64,000 nt of DNA, from the NCBI RefSeq assembly GCF_014805685.1, contig NC_060886.1:11119108-11183107 (forward strand), given 5' to 3'. How positions within the stretch are numbered: the first letter of the stretch is position 1; every line of letters starts with the position of its first letter. This document shows, in pieces, positions 27,996-39,884 of the stretch. Source of the DNA: Silurus meridionalis. Taxonomy: Eukaryota; Chordata; Actinopteri; Siluriformes; Siluridae. Position numbers and translations under genes: made by a program. Under the pieces are notes generated by a model. That model saw only the letters and a list, made by a program, of their open reading frames with translations. It was not told the origin of the DNA and searched no databases.

Positions 27996-28320
27996 CCCCT
28001 GAACAAATGAAACTCAATTTCACGGCACATTATCCCTCCCTGTTCTCTTCTCCTGGCTTTCATTTTCATTAAGACCACAGACAAGCATAAATTAATAATT
28101 ACTGCCCGAACGTCTAAATGCAGGCCGCACTCCTGTAGCCTTTCATTTTCCACTGCGGCCTGGCATGTTCATGCTTGCAAAATGTTAATTTAGATAATGT
28201 GGCCTGCCCCTTGTCAGATAATTCTGTTTGGTGCTCTCACTAATACATAATGGTCTTTCTGATTAGATGACATTAAGTCTATCTTGTGTTCAATCAAGCC
28301 ATACCGATTTCCTTCCTCGC
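27996..28320. other. Candidate conserved noncoding element
   Basis: Complex sequence with homeodomain-type text (AAATTAATAATTACTGCC, TTAATTTAGATAATG) and no coding signal or repeat signature. Similar in style to known vertebrate developmental enhancers; unproven. Confidence 0.3.
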
Positions 28321-30100
28321 CGACACTAAGATGTTCAGATGAGGAACAGAAAGTCAGACATTTGGAAAGTCTTTGATAGTTTTGCGTGTTATTCAGTTTA
28401 ATAGTATGGTGAATGTCAAACAAGGCTGAACCATTAGGTTTAATTCTCAAAAGCGCCACCTAACAACATTAACAGTGGTTTATATGGGGAGTGATCAGAT
28501 GAAAAAAGGGTTGCTTAAGAAAAAAAAAATGCAGAGAATATAAAGCCAAGCATTTCCTGTTGTTTCAATAACAGTGAATTACTATTTCTGTAAATTACTG
28601 TGTTACAAAAGATTGTAACACAATGCTGGAAAATTCTCAGTTCTGATTGTTCCAGAACTATATATATATTAAGCTGTAACATATTTTTCAACACATTAAG
28701 GTCTTCTTAATGTCAGTTATAAGCTAACAAAGGGTAATAATAAAGAAATGTCTGTTTATAGCTGGTATTTTATATAACCAATAATAGGAACTGGCGTCTC
28801 ACGGAAGTTCCACAACATTAAACATAACTATAAACAGATCAAAATGTCATTATTTACTAAATAAACTATTTTAACTGTTAGCAGATTTCTGTGGGTCATG
28901 CAGTTATTGAAAAAGAGGCAACTTTGGGATTCGTAGGTCCACATAATACAACTTTGTTGTTTACTTTCCTATAACAAAATGTCCTAGTGTATTTTATTCC
29001 ATACTTTAAAAGTATTATGTTTTTCTTGAGAGCAATAATCACTTGGTGGACAAAATGTTTAGCTTACTGTGTTGGAAAGCCAGTGCTAATCCGACAGAGA
29101 CATGGAGTTAACTAAAATGTAATTGTATTCCTGCATGAGATGTTGACTAAAGGTCTTACTGAACAAAATCTGAATCTGAACAGTGAATCTTAGACAGTCA
29201 TTTGTACCTATTTGAAAACAGAGGCAGACAGAGCAAAATCAACTCAATCTGGAAATATTACACATGTGTGAAATGATTGTCTTTTTAAAATCCAAGAGCA
29301 ACCAAGCACACACTCCCCTTGAACTTGCATTACTTGCTCACTGTGCCCAATGTACACTGGATATTTTTTTTCTGTTTGTGTTTCATAATCATGATTCAGA
29401 ACGGAAATGAATTTATTACCGCATGAGCACTGGCATTAAAATTTTAGCTTCAGGGTCAAACCCCATTTACACAGCTGGAGCAGAACAGAACATGTAAGAG
29501 TGTGCTGTGGTTTTTGTACAAGAGGAAAGAAATCCACAATCTATAAAAATGTAGAGACTTATGAATTAGAGTTATTAATAATGAGTCTACTCGGATGGTA
29601 GAGACTTAACACTGAGGTGGAAAAGAAGGGTGGAAACTATGAAATTTGACGGACAGAGCAATTGTGACTTTGTTATTGTTTTAAATCCTCACAGTTCAGG
29701 TTTCACATGCCTGAGATAGAAACCTTTTTTGCTCATGAAAAGGCCCAGACATGACACTATGAAGTTACAGTCACCCATTGATTGCAACTATATATATAGT
29801 TTTTCTTCAAGGTTGATTGAAACTGTAACCTTATTTTTTAATAAGATTAAAAAAAAGAAACATTCTGGACCTTGAATTTATACAATGCTGTATTGAATTA
29901 TGCAGCGATCAGTCAATTATTCATCTCTTTTACAGCCGTGCTTTAAAAAGTATGCAAATGGGGGAAAGGTACTGCAGTGTCAACACATTTCCATCAAAAC
30001 TGCTTACAGGAGAGGTTTGTGTGCACACAATGTCGATTCCTCTTCTTCATTTTTTTTTGGTAAAAACAACAAAAAAGAGCATAACAAAACAAACAACAAC
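28321..30100. other. Intergenic, no gene recognised
   Basis: A CTCF-like core on the minus strand (AGGTGGCGCT) lies near 28452-28461. I see nothing else beyond AT-rich sequence. Confidence 0.35.
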
Positions 30101-30104
30101 AAAA

Positions 30105-30285
30105 ATACTTTGTCTGTTAGACCCTTGAGCAAGGCCCTCAAGCCTATCTGCTCTGTGGGTACCATAACATGGCTGAGCTTGCACTGTGAACCCAACTTCC
30201 TATTAAGTTTGGTTATCTAAAGAAAAAAATGTCACCATGCTGTAAAGTATATGTGACAAATAAAGATCCATCTCATGCTTGTGAC
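30105..30285 (+). mobile_element. Short retroposon (SINE/LINE-tail) fragment
   Basis: The order of phrases (GAGCAAGGCCCTCAAGCC, ACATGGCTGAGC, CCCAACTTCCT, then AAAAATGTCACCATGCTGTA and GTATATGTGACAAATAAAGA) matches from memory a frequent fish retroposon whose tail ends in GTGACAAATAAAG. No target-site duplication was identified. Confidence 0.6.
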
Positions 30286-31235
30286 TATATGAGATGTTTT
30301 AATAAGCTGTTACCATCAGTGTTGCTATAAACCCAAAGCCAGGATTTTGAAATAGCTGAAAAATCCAACAATAACAAAAAAACAAACAGATGCTGGTATA
30401 ACAATGCTGGCTTTCAATGGAAGTTATTTCTTCAGAATACTGCACCTATTGAGGCAGAGAGAATGAAAGGTATCATTTCTCACTACTGTCTGGTGTATTA
30501 CTGCATGCACACAATGCCAAGCATGAATGGTTTTATTCTACTAGATATTGTCATTGTTCAATAACACGTGTTTTACAACTCAACCATGAACAATTTTGAT
30601 TGCCCTTCAGATTAAAATATGCGCAGGCTGCTTATGTAATATTAGACACAACTTTTTTTTCATCACACGCTAAAATTTACACCCTCCCATTAGCATACAC
30701 AAATAATTATTCGTTCACCTTGGATTACAATAAATAGATAGCTTTAATTCCTAATGTGAAAGCTGAAGCATGGAGAGATCTATTAATAAAGACATTGCAC
30801 AGAGTATACCGTACAGTAACAACGCTTTGTTTTCCAGTTATAGCATTACACTGTTTTTTTCATGATTACTGAATAGCATGGTGTATTTGCTTTTAGATGT
30901 GGAGGTGAAAACGACCATGATCACTACATCTCAAGTTTTGTTTACTGTAATATAAACCCAGGGGAAACTGTATCCTCGTTTGTTTTGATACAGGTCACTG
31001 ACATTAAAAGGTAATAACTTCCTTTAATAAAATGGTTAGATTTTGTTTAACAAGTCATGGATCATTATTAAGAAAAAAATCTAAATCAAATATTTAAAAG
31101 ACTATTTCAGAGAAACTTGTATTTTTAGTTGTTTTTGGGGGAGAAATTGAATCTGTCACTTTTTACACTGTATTTCTGAAAAGGGTGTTCTGCAGTGCCA
31201 CTTTCTGTATCTTAATTTTTAGCAGACATTAACTT
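30286..31235. other. Intergenic, no gene recognised
   Basis: AT-rich, nothing supported. Confidence 0.4.
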
Positions 31236-31239
31236 AGAC

Positions 31240-31241
31240 AT

Positions 31242-31333
<92 letters not shown>

Positions 31334-31334
31334 A

Positions 31335-31395
<61 letters not shown>
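31240..31395. repeat. Compound (CTAT)n(AT)n microsatellite
   Basis: About 93 bases of perfect CTAT tetranucleotide repeats are followed by about 60 bases of AT. Confidence 0.97.
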
Positions 31396-31398
<3 letters not shown>

Positions 31399-33284
31399 TA
31401 AACAAACTCTTATATAAGCACTCTTTCCCCCCAAAAAAATATTTACGACAAAAAAAAAGAAAAGATTTGTAATGCAGCTTGTAGATGATGTGCATTTTTA
31501 AGATGCACACTGGACTGACCTTTTTAATCCCACACATTTGTGCCTACAATTGAAAAACCCTCTCTTGCACAATATTACCCTGTAAATCTTTTTTGGCAAG
31601 CTTTATAAACAAACAAGCAAACAAACTATTAACACCTCCTGTATTTGTTTAGAACACATTGTCTCTTTATTCCAAATTATGTATTTCCTGATATCCAAAT
31701 ATGAATGTCATCACCACCATTTGATCTGACTGTGGTGTTGAACAGTATGCACCGCATGCCAGGTTGTGCTATGGAGCATCAAAACTACTTGTTCAACCGC
31801 CACATCATTTAGTATCTTGTTCTCATCATAAAAACATTCCTTGTTGCTTTGATCAAATTGCGAATGCTTTTGTACATTCATTTAATTGATTGTGTACAAT
31901 TGTCTGCTGTTTTCTACATAATCAGTTGTTTATGCCATGTTGATCAAAATATATTATACTGGTTTCACCTGAATAGTCTTAACCCTCAAAACATCTCAGC
32001 ATCAGTTCATTGCAAGTCATTAAATGCAAAATGGTTAAACCAGTTGTCATCATCTGTCATCTAAAATGTATATTTAAAAATGAAGTAAATGTGACTTGAA
32101 TTGATGAATTGTGCAGATGGTTCTTAAATATCACTAATGAAGGGGAGTGTACGGCATCAGATCAACCAATGATCAACTGGTTCTCTAAAACAGGTCAAAG
32201 GCAAATCTTTGAACCTGTGTTTGTCAACAGAGCAAAACACAGAATTACAGTTTCTAAAAATGGATAAACAGCCAAGAAATGAACGGACACAATTACAGTA
32301 CAGTAAAAGTGTAAATCCTGTCTGATCTCTTACAATCAATATTAATCAAATATACAATCAAATTCAGCAGTACAAATTTATTTATTTCATAGATGCCAAA
32401 CAGAAGAAATTCATCCTTGTGTAATTTCAATCACTGTAATCCAAACCATAGTTTATATCAGGAAATACTGAAACTGTGCGCCCGTCATAATGACAACATG
32501 ACTAAACATTTTGACCATCTTGTTTGTGAACAATGACAAAAGGACTTGTTATTCTGATGGCAATAAAATGTTCATTGACACAAATACTTAATTTTGAGAG
32601 ATGAACTAAGGATTTTGTGAAAAGTACAGGCTTTTTCAGAAAATCCAATGTATTGTGCTGCTTATACAAATTGTTTTGAAAATGCAATTACTAGTTTGCC
32701 ATTATTAAGGATGATTTGAGAAACGCTCCAAAGCAACTGAGAAAAACTGTAATTGAATCTATTAAGTAAATCAACCGAACACTTTCTTCTTCAGCAAGTC
32801 TCATATGTCTTGAAGTCCCTTGCTGATTAGAATTGACAGCTGACTTTGAAAAACATTGATTATCATCTTCAGCATCATATACACTGCAAATGCAAGCAAG
32901 AAAGACGATGGAACTTAGTCATGAGGATACATGGTTTCATCAAACAGAATGCAGGAGACTGTTTATGCAGTCTCGGAGGAATAAAGGACAGATGAGCTGT
33001 GGATAAAACATCTTTTGTTTAGAGGAAAGCTGGTGTAAAACTCTACAAGACATTAGATGAAATAGAGGTTAACACAACTTTAAAAACTTTGAATACAGAA
33101 GTGAAAATCTGGAAACAGTTTATTATTTGAACCACAAAAGTATATTTAAAAGGAAAAAACAAACATCGGTTTCAATTGCATCAAATATATTAACATTTTG
33201 TGGAAATGTACAGATTTACTGCTGTCATCATCTGAAAAGCTTCACTTTTGTATACAATCGTGTGTTTAGATTGTTTTAGACTGT

Positions 33285-33285
<1 letters not shown>
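31396..33285. other. Intergenic, no gene recognised
   Basis: AT-rich sequence with only short chance ORFs. Confidence 0.4.
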
Positions 33286-33290
<5 letters not shown>

Positions 33291-33367
<77 letters not shown>

Positions 33368-33395
33368 TAATTATAAATTATTCAAGTCTGCTAAC

Positions 33396-33465
<70 letters not shown>
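33291..33465. repeat. Two (AT)n tracts around a short spacer
   Basis: About 72 bases of AT, then a spacer of about 37 bases, then about 64 bases of AT. They border the pogo-like fragment on its left. Confidence 0.97.
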
Positions 33466-33466
<1 letters not shown>

Positions 33467-33908
33467 TGGTCCCAGAGTTACAATGGTTCCATTTACGATT
33501 TTTCGATCTTACGATGACGATAGTGATACGACAAAATTGTAAAAATATTTACAATTTTGCGCAACAGGCACAGGTATTAATGTACGAAGTACCATACGTT
33601 GGATGCGCAGCTGGAATGAGTATAACTATAATAATAAAAATCTCGCTAGCAGTTGATGGAGTAAAGTTGTCTCAGAGTGAGTGTGTATTTCTTTCTGAAT
33701 ATTTTCAGATGGTTTCAAACAGCAATTTTAGTGATAAAAGCATGTCTTCCAAGTACCCAAGTATGTCGTCTGCTGTTACTAAAAAAAGAAGCTATCAGTT
33801 TAAAGTAGAAAATGAAAATTATAAATCAGCATGAAGCAGGAAAGGCTGTCACAGTCATAGCATTATCTTCGACTTACGATATTTTTCTCCATCATAAGTA
33901 CAGGAAAA

Positions 33909-33911
<3 letters not shown>
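33466..33911 (+). mobile_element. pogo/Tigger-like DNA transposon remnant
   Basis: Begins with GATGGTCCCAGAGTTACAAT and ends near CTTACGATATTTTTCTCC, a terminal style I associate with pogo/Tigger elements. Inside, a plus-strand frame reads VTKKRSYQFK and, after a frameshift, IINQHEAGKAVTVIALSSTY. This resembles the CENP-B type N-terminal helix-turn-helix of pogo transposases. The catalytic domain is absent. The fragment is flanked on both sides by (AT)n tracts. Confidence 0.6.

Positions 33912-33988
<77 letters not shown>
33912..33988. repeat. (AT)n microsatellite
   Basis: About 75 bases of pure AT between the pogo-like fragment and the Tc1-like element. Confidence 0.97.
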
Positions 33989-33989
<1 letters not shown>

Positions 33990-34195
33990 ATACAGTGTAT
34001 TGCAAAAGTATTCAAACCCTTTGAATACTTCCACATTTTGTCACATTAATACCACAAAATTAAATGTATTTCATTGGGATTTTATGTAATTGAACAACAC
34101 AAAGTATCGTATAATTGTGAAGTGGAAGGAAAATATGGTGAAAATATGGTGTTGAAAATTTTTTTCCAAATACAAATCTGAACTGTGGCATGCAT
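33989..34195 (-). mobile_element. Left end of a Tc1-like element, split by an insertion
   Basis: ATACAGTGTATTGCAAAAGT followed by ATTCAAACCC is the terminal inverted repeat style of a common fish Tc1-like family. The sequence continues to TGTGGCATGCAT near 34195, where it stops abruptly. The family text resumes at 36564 (TGTATTCAGCCCCCCTGAGT), so the two pieces are one element interrupted by the DIRS-like unit. Confidence 0.8.
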
Positions 34196-34678
34196 CATCT
34201 CTATGTTACGTATGTAACCATAGTTCCCTAATGTGTGTAGTCCGTCCAAATTGTATAGCTTCCTGGCAAAATAACAAGGAAGCTATTAAATGCACATGGA
34301 GTGAAGCTTCTGTAAGAGAGAAGGAAAGTGCTTGCAGGGAGGCCGGAAGTGTGGCAAAGGGACGCATCAGGGAACTAGGGTAACCTAGAGACGTTCCCTT
34401 TGAGGAACTCGAGCTGCATCGCAGCGCTTTGGAAACAAGAGTCCAATACCGCCAGATTGACAAGTCCCTGACTAGTGTGTATTGGCATAGCTATGTCGAA
34501 GGACAGAGGTGCCAAGAGTGGCACAGAGGTCAGGGTTATAAAACCTGATGAAGGTCAGCGGTGTCGACCAGCCTGCAGCATTGCAGAGATGGAGGAGGAT
34601 AGAATGCCTGGAGCCAGGGGCTCGAAGGGAGGCTCGGATAGAGCCTCCAACACAATGGCCAGGTCCTACCCAGGCACT

Positions 34679-35062
34679 CTATGGCGGAGAAAACATGGCA
34701 GAAGACACGGGGGCATGGTACGACAAAAAGGCAGATGCGTAGACTTTAAGGGTGGATGAAGCCAACCCTTTTGCAAAATATTTCTGCAGGAACTCCAGCA
34801 CTGGATTGACCAGGCAGTGGACCGGGTCAAATTGGTGTTGAGCACACCACACAGTGAACAAACGCCATCTCGCAGCATACAATCTCCTCATGGAGGGAGC
34901 TCTGGAATGGAGAATGGTCTCTACCACCTCGGTGGGGAGGCCTGACCTTCGAAGCTGTGCCCCCTCATGGGCCACAGTCACAAGCTCCATAGCTCTGGTC
35001 GGGGGAGGTATATTGTGCCCCCTGCTTAAAAGAGAAGATCCCTCCTTAGAGGAATCTTTCAC
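34679..35062 (-). pseudogene. Tyrosine recombinase fragment of the DIRS-like element
   Basis: A 127-codon open piece. The core-binding part is visible in SMRRLYAARWRLFTVWC, LEFLQKYFAKGLASSTLKVY and the following ASAFLSYHAP, typical of the SAM-like domain before the catalytic domain. The catalytic Arg-His-Arg-Tyr set is not present in this piece, so it cannot act as a recombinase. Confidence 0.75.
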
Positions 35063-35389
35063 GAAGGCTGCTTAAGGAGGGCTACCAGGTCCGCGAACCA
35101 TGGTCTGCTCGGCCACCCTGGGGCCAGCAGGAGGAGACAAACTCTGTCCCGGGATACAAGGAGAACCATAGAGGACAGTGTGACGTCTCTCAAAACACAT
35201 ACAGGTCCACTTGGACATTGCCAAATTTCTCCTAGATTTGCACCACCACATGAGGGTGGAGCCGATATTTCCAGGTCTCAACCCTGGTCTTGATAGGGTG
35301 TCTACTGCCTTATTTAACCGGCCTGGGATATAAGCTGCTCTCAGAGAGAGGAGCTTCTAATGGGCCCACAGGAGAATCTGGTATGCCAG

Positions 35390-35585
35390 CCTGTGGGAGC
35401 AGTCATGAGTGGCCGCTCCACCTAAGGTCTATGGGAAGGGCCCTATCTACTATGGCACATCAATTGCCTAGAGATGCTGACCATGCTTTTGGCTCCGAAG
35501 CATTTCTTCACAGACCTTAGAGACCTCCACGTGTTAATCTGTTCAGACAACACTTCGGTGGTCTCGTACATCAACCATCAGACCC
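35390..35585 (+). pseudogene. RNase H fragment of the DIRS-like element, inverted
   Basis: A plus-strand frame reads LLWHINCLEMLTMLLAPKHF and then HVLICSDNTSVVSYINHQ, an RNase H-like block of DIRS/gypsy type. The reverse transcriptase and recombinase pieces are on the minus strand, so this piece is in the wrong orientation. It ends at a 16-base inverted repeat (GTACATCAACCATCAG and its complement). Confidence 0.65.
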
Positions 35586-35725
35586 CCCTGATGGTTGATG
35601 TACGAGCATTACGCATTACGCGACGACCAGGGACTCTCAGCACGAGGCCTTGAGATAGAAACCCAGGAACCCTTGGGTCCCGAGCCACCACTGAAGGGGT
35701 CTTATGCGCAGAAGGCCAAGTGAAA

Positions 35726-36145
35726 TCACACTGGACGCTGCTGCAATAAGCCCAAGCAGTCTCTGGAACTGCTTGACAGTGAGTGACTGCCCTTCTCTGA
35801 CCTTCCTGATGGCCATAAGGATGGAAGCAATGCGGGCAGGGGAAAGCTGCTTGCACATACCAGTCTCATTAGTGAGCGGTTCAGCTGACGTAGATCTAGT
35901 ACAGGACGCAACCCACCTTTCTTTTTGGGAACTGTGAAGTACTGGCTATAAAACCGAGACTCTCTGTCTGATGGTGAGATCACCTTAATAACCTTCTTTC
36001 TCAGGAGAGTGCTTACTTCTTGTTCCATGAACAGAGCCTGCTCGGTTCCCACCAGAGTGGCACAAACCCCTTCGAAACGGTTCGGACGTGGCAGGTGAGG
36101 TTTGAGAAAGGGACAAGCCGTCTCGAAACCCTCTGCAAGGTCCAT
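35726..36145 (-). pseudogene. Reverse transcriptase fragment of the DIRS-like element
   Basis: The N-terminal part of a reverse transcriptase: RFYSQYFTVPKKKGGLRPVL followed by DLRQLNRSLMRL is the conserved primer-grip/finger motif of DIRS elements. The later YxDD catalytic motif is missing, and the frame degenerates after RSLMRL. Confidence 0.8.
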
Positions 36146-36563
36146 ATGTGAACCCCAGGAACTGGAGTTCCAATCTGCCCTTTAGCGGGACCTCTTCGAA
36201 GAGTGCCCATCGGGAGCAGAGTGATCACATAGATACGCGAGTGCAGTGCTCACAGTTGGCTCCCTAAAGAACCGACTTAGCGTGCTAAGCTCCCAGGCAA
36301 ACCACACAAAGGCTGTGTATATAAATATAGCAGGGGCAGGAAAGAACACACAACCAGAAAGTGTGCTTAACCTTCATTGATGCTTTCATATTGACAAACA
36401 ATCGACATACGATTGACATTAAATACCCACAAAGCACTTCATGAACAAACAAAAGCTGGTGCCGGCTTTATTCCATGAGCGTTTTATAGCTTCCTGGTTG
36501 TAACGTCACCCCGCCGTCGCATTCCCAAAGCGTTACGACGCAGCTTGAGTTCCTGAAAGGGAA

Positions 36564-37480
36564 ATGTATTCAGCCCCCCTGAGTCAATACTTTGTCGAAC
36601 CACCTTGCACTGCAATTACAGCTGCAAGTCTTTTTGGGCATGTCTCCACCAGCTTTGCCCATCTAGAGACTGTAATTTTTGCCCATTCTTTTTTCAAAAC
36701 AGCTCCACTTGAATCAGATTGGATGGAGAACGTCTGTGAACTGCAACTTTGAAGTCTTGCCAAAGATTCCCAATAGGATTTAGGTCTGGACTTTGACTGG
36801 GCCATTCTAACACATAAATATGCTTTGATCCCAACCATTCATTTTATCTCTGGCTGTATGTTTAAGGGTCATTGTCCTGCGGGAAGGTGAACCTCTGCCC
36901 CAGTCTTAAGTCCTTTGCAGCCTCTAATAGGTTTTCTTCCAGTATTGCCCTGTATTTAGCTCCATCCATCTTCCCATCATCTCTGACCAGCTTCCCTGTC
37001 CCTGCTAAAGAAAAGAATCCACACAGCATGATGCTGCCACCACCATGTTTTACGGTGGGGATGGTGTGTTCAGGCTGATGTGCAGTGTTAGGTTTCTGCC
37101 ACACGTTTTTGCATGTAGGCTAAAACGTGAAACATTTTGGTCTCATCTGACCACAGCACCTTTTTCCACATGTTTGCTGTGTCCCCTACAGCCCCTGTGG
37201 CAAACTGCAAGTGGGACTTCTTATTCTTTAAAGTCAACAATGGCTTTCTTCTTGCCACTCCTCCATAATAGCCAGATTGGTGGAGTGCCTGACTAATAGT
37301 TGTCCTGTGGACAGACTCTTCCACCTGAGCTCTGGACCGCTGCAGCTCCTCCAGAGTTACTATGGGCCTTCTGGCTGCTTCTTGGATCAATGCTCTGACA
37401 ATGCCCTGTCCTGTCTGGTGTGTTCTTTAGTCTTCATTGTCTTCTAATGTTCTGTAACAAACTTCTGAGGCCTACACAGA
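36564..37480 (-). mobile_element. Main body of the split Tc1-like element
   Basis: Non-coding-strand text of a well-known fish Tc1-like family runs almost without a break from TATTCAGCCCCCCTGAGTCA to about 37480. No right-hand terminal inverted repeat was found, so the element has lost its other end as well as being split on the left. Confidence 0.82.
36584..37390 (-). pseudogene. Tc1-like DD34E transposase, broken
   Basis: Three minus-strand open pieces (37390-37088, 37104-36862, 36838-36584) together cover much of a Tc1 transposase in different frames. Visible are a helix-turn-helix-like start (VTLEELQRSRAQVEESVHRT), the first catalytic aspartate in VLWSDETKMF, GGGSIMLCGFFS, and the second aspartate in FPQDNDP. 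The breaks are frameshifts or small indels, so no active enzyme is encoded. Confidence 0.85.
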
Positions 37481-38019
37481 ACAGCTGTAATTATACTGGG
37501 AGTTAAGTCAAGTACTGACTTGAATAATTTATAAATTACATTAAGAGAATACACCATCTTGGAGTACAGAGATTAGTATAAAGCTCATATTATTCTGACA
37601 CCTGTAAGAAAACTCTAGGTATGAACTTGTATAAAGCAGCAACCCACAGTTTAGATTTTTAAAAGGTTGCCATGAACCATGTAATGATAGGGTTACTATA
37701 TTTTGCGGTCATAGCCAGTGAAAAAGGATACATACGAATTGTCCACAAACTTTTATCCATATAGTGTAGTATTTTTGATGCAACATCATCGCTTGCTAAT
37801 GTCACTGTGGGTTTGGAATTTTTGTTGTTAAATTTTCAGCATTTGGACAACATTTCCAACTCACTAATAAGGAATTTATTTTTGGAATCAACAAGGAGAT
37901 ACAGTTGTAGAGATACAGATACAAATTGTGGTCTATTTGTGAGATAGACAGTTTTGATCAGTTGTATTAGTGTGTAAAAGAAAAAGTCATATTCATGTTG
38001 TTGTTCAGCACAGTTAAGT
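37481..38019. other. Intergenic, no gene recognised
   Basis: AT-rich sequence between the Tc1-like element and the probable end of dach1. Confidence 0.35.
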
Positions 38020-38865
38020 ATTTATTGAGTAACAGGAATTCAGGACAAACATTTACATGCCTGCATGCTTCCTCAGCGTAATGGCAGCTATCAGAAAGAA
38101 CAATGGCTCAGAAACAAATCTATAAATTCAATATAAATGTTGGTATTGTTTTTTTTTCCTAATAGATCTACTGCATACACAATACCATTTTCTTTTTTTT
38201 TTTGTTTTACTTTATATACACATAACAAAGTGAGCAGGTTAACCTAGTTCTTGTTCTTGTATGTACAACAATGATAAAAAGAAACTTGATTGTATTTTTT
38301 TTTTCTAATTTAGAAAACATTTAAAGCAAAGATTAGTCGTTACTATCGATCAACATATATTCAAATTCACATTTTCAGAGGCTTTTTATTTTCTTTCCAA
38401 GCTAGGAATTTTTAACATAATGACATTAATGTTTTAACATTTTTCGATACAAAACAAAAACCCCTGGATCTGAATTACTTTTTCAAAGCTTTCTCGCTGG
38501 TTTTAAATACAGTATAAAAATCTTCAGTGCTGTGGATTTATTTTGTTGTAAATATAATCACCATGTGTACCTCACGGTACATTTTAACTGTGCTCAAATT
38601 GTCGCCTTCAGAACTGCTGACATGTTTAACCCCATCATTAATCTGTCAGGATATATTGTTGATACTGGAGAAGAGGAATCCTAATTCTACGTTCCGCCAC
38701 GGCCCTCCTTTAGGCTGTGGGACAAACTCAGTCATTTCTGTGGAGCCTCTGGGATCAGCTTGACCTGTTTTTGTAACTAAAAAGCCCCTTGGACTGGGCA
38801 CACTTTATACGATGTCTCTCAAATCTTCATATGAAAGATTTTCCTAAGTCCACCACTTCATCCCA
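38020..38865 (-). other. dach1: Probable dach1 3' untranslated region
   Basis: Sequence immediately downstream of the dach1 stop codon on the minus strand. The first 250 bases or so are more complex than the surroundings. AATAAA hexamers on the minus strand correspond to TTTATT at 38537-38542, 38385-38390 and 38021-38026. The true cleavage site is unknown, and the lower boundary is set at the last of these. Confidence 0.4.
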
Positions 38866-38903
38866 TCAGTACATCACGGTGGTTTTCAAAAATAGTCTTC
38901 CGT
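38866..38903 (-). CDS. dach1: dach1 last coding exon (C-terminus)
   Basis: After an acceptor TTTATCTACAG the exon reads DGRLFLKTTVMY and then TGA at 38868-38866. The first codon is split: its G comes from the exon at 47525. Human DACH1 ends in the same way, except Tyr where this protein has Phe in the RLF position. The preceding intron is about 8.6 kb. The motif is diagnostic for Dach1 rather than Dach2, whose tail is different. Open frame and splice phase both agree with the exon upstream. Confidence 0.93.
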
Positions 38904-39884
38904 CTGTAGATAAAGAAAGAAATATAGAAAAAAAAAGAAAAACACAGGTGTGTAAGTAATTACTTTTTTGTTACAAAGTATATATCATGATGTTTCATTA
39001 CACACAATACACTGGCAGAAGATGTCTACAAATTCTACAAAGGTAAGTAAATAAGAATAAAATGTATTAATAACTGAAAATAATGGAAAAAACAAAGCTC
39101 ACTCTGTGTTATTGTTTATTGTGTTTATTCAGGTAAAACTGTAACCAATAAGCACAAGCAAGTAGACTGCTTCTCAGAGTACTGTCATTTCATTATTCTC
39201 ACTTCACCTCTCAGCGAAACCACATTTACTTCACACTATCATACCAAACACAAGCACCTGATACTTTTTGAAATGTGTGTTGTTTTTGTCTTGCCAATGT
39301 GACAACCATAACTGGACTCAAACTCTTTCTCATGAAACTTTATGCACTTGTTGAGGTTTCTACTTTGTACTGACTGCTGCATTGTAATTCTGCATAGTTT
39401 ACTATAATATCAGATCATTTTATCACCCATTACTACTAGTAATTTAATTATATTCACACCAATTATGTGGAGTTTACAGAAGTGGCTACCCAGTTTTATC
39501 ATATCTATCACAATGTCACTCAATACTGCTTCTCAAAATAATTTGCCAGCACAAATCTCAATTGGCTTAAAGTAGGCTATTGTACCAAAAATTACAGGAC
39601 ACTCAATGGATAAATAATATCCTACAAAAAAAAAATGACTGAACACTTTAGAAGCAATATTATATCCGAAAAATAGAATTTACACAACTTAATATCACAA
39701 CTTATTGTCATATTTCATTCAATTGACTTTCTTTTGTTCCACATTAAGTTTAAGTGCTTTAAGTCACATGACAGCCTGAGGTGAGCCAAAGATTTATATC
39801 ATAAAACATATATTTAAAACATTGACATATTCCCTGATAATATAAAAATGTGAATATTAGGGCTTGACTTTATGTAAAGCATAT

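Larger units (their letters stand above)
34196..36563 (-). mobile_element. Degenerate DIRS-like (tyrosine recombinase) retroelement
   Basis: About 2.4 kb inserted in the Tc1-like element. Minus-strand frames carry a reverse transcriptase piece (35726-36145) and a tyrosine recombinase N-terminal piece (34679-35062), the two hallmarks of DIRS-type elements. Terminal inverted repeats are visible: 34394-34432 (TTCCCTTTGAGGAACTCGAG and onward) pairs imperfectly with 36523-36563 (CAGCTTGAGTTCCTGAAAGG and onward). Much of the coding region is missing. The RNase H part lies on the opposite strand next to a palindromic breakpoint near 35564-35607. Confidence 0.78.

Noticed and set aside
31240..31335. 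CRISPR-like or other structured array
   Set aside because: The regular pattern is a plain CTAT tetranucleotide microsatellite without spacers.
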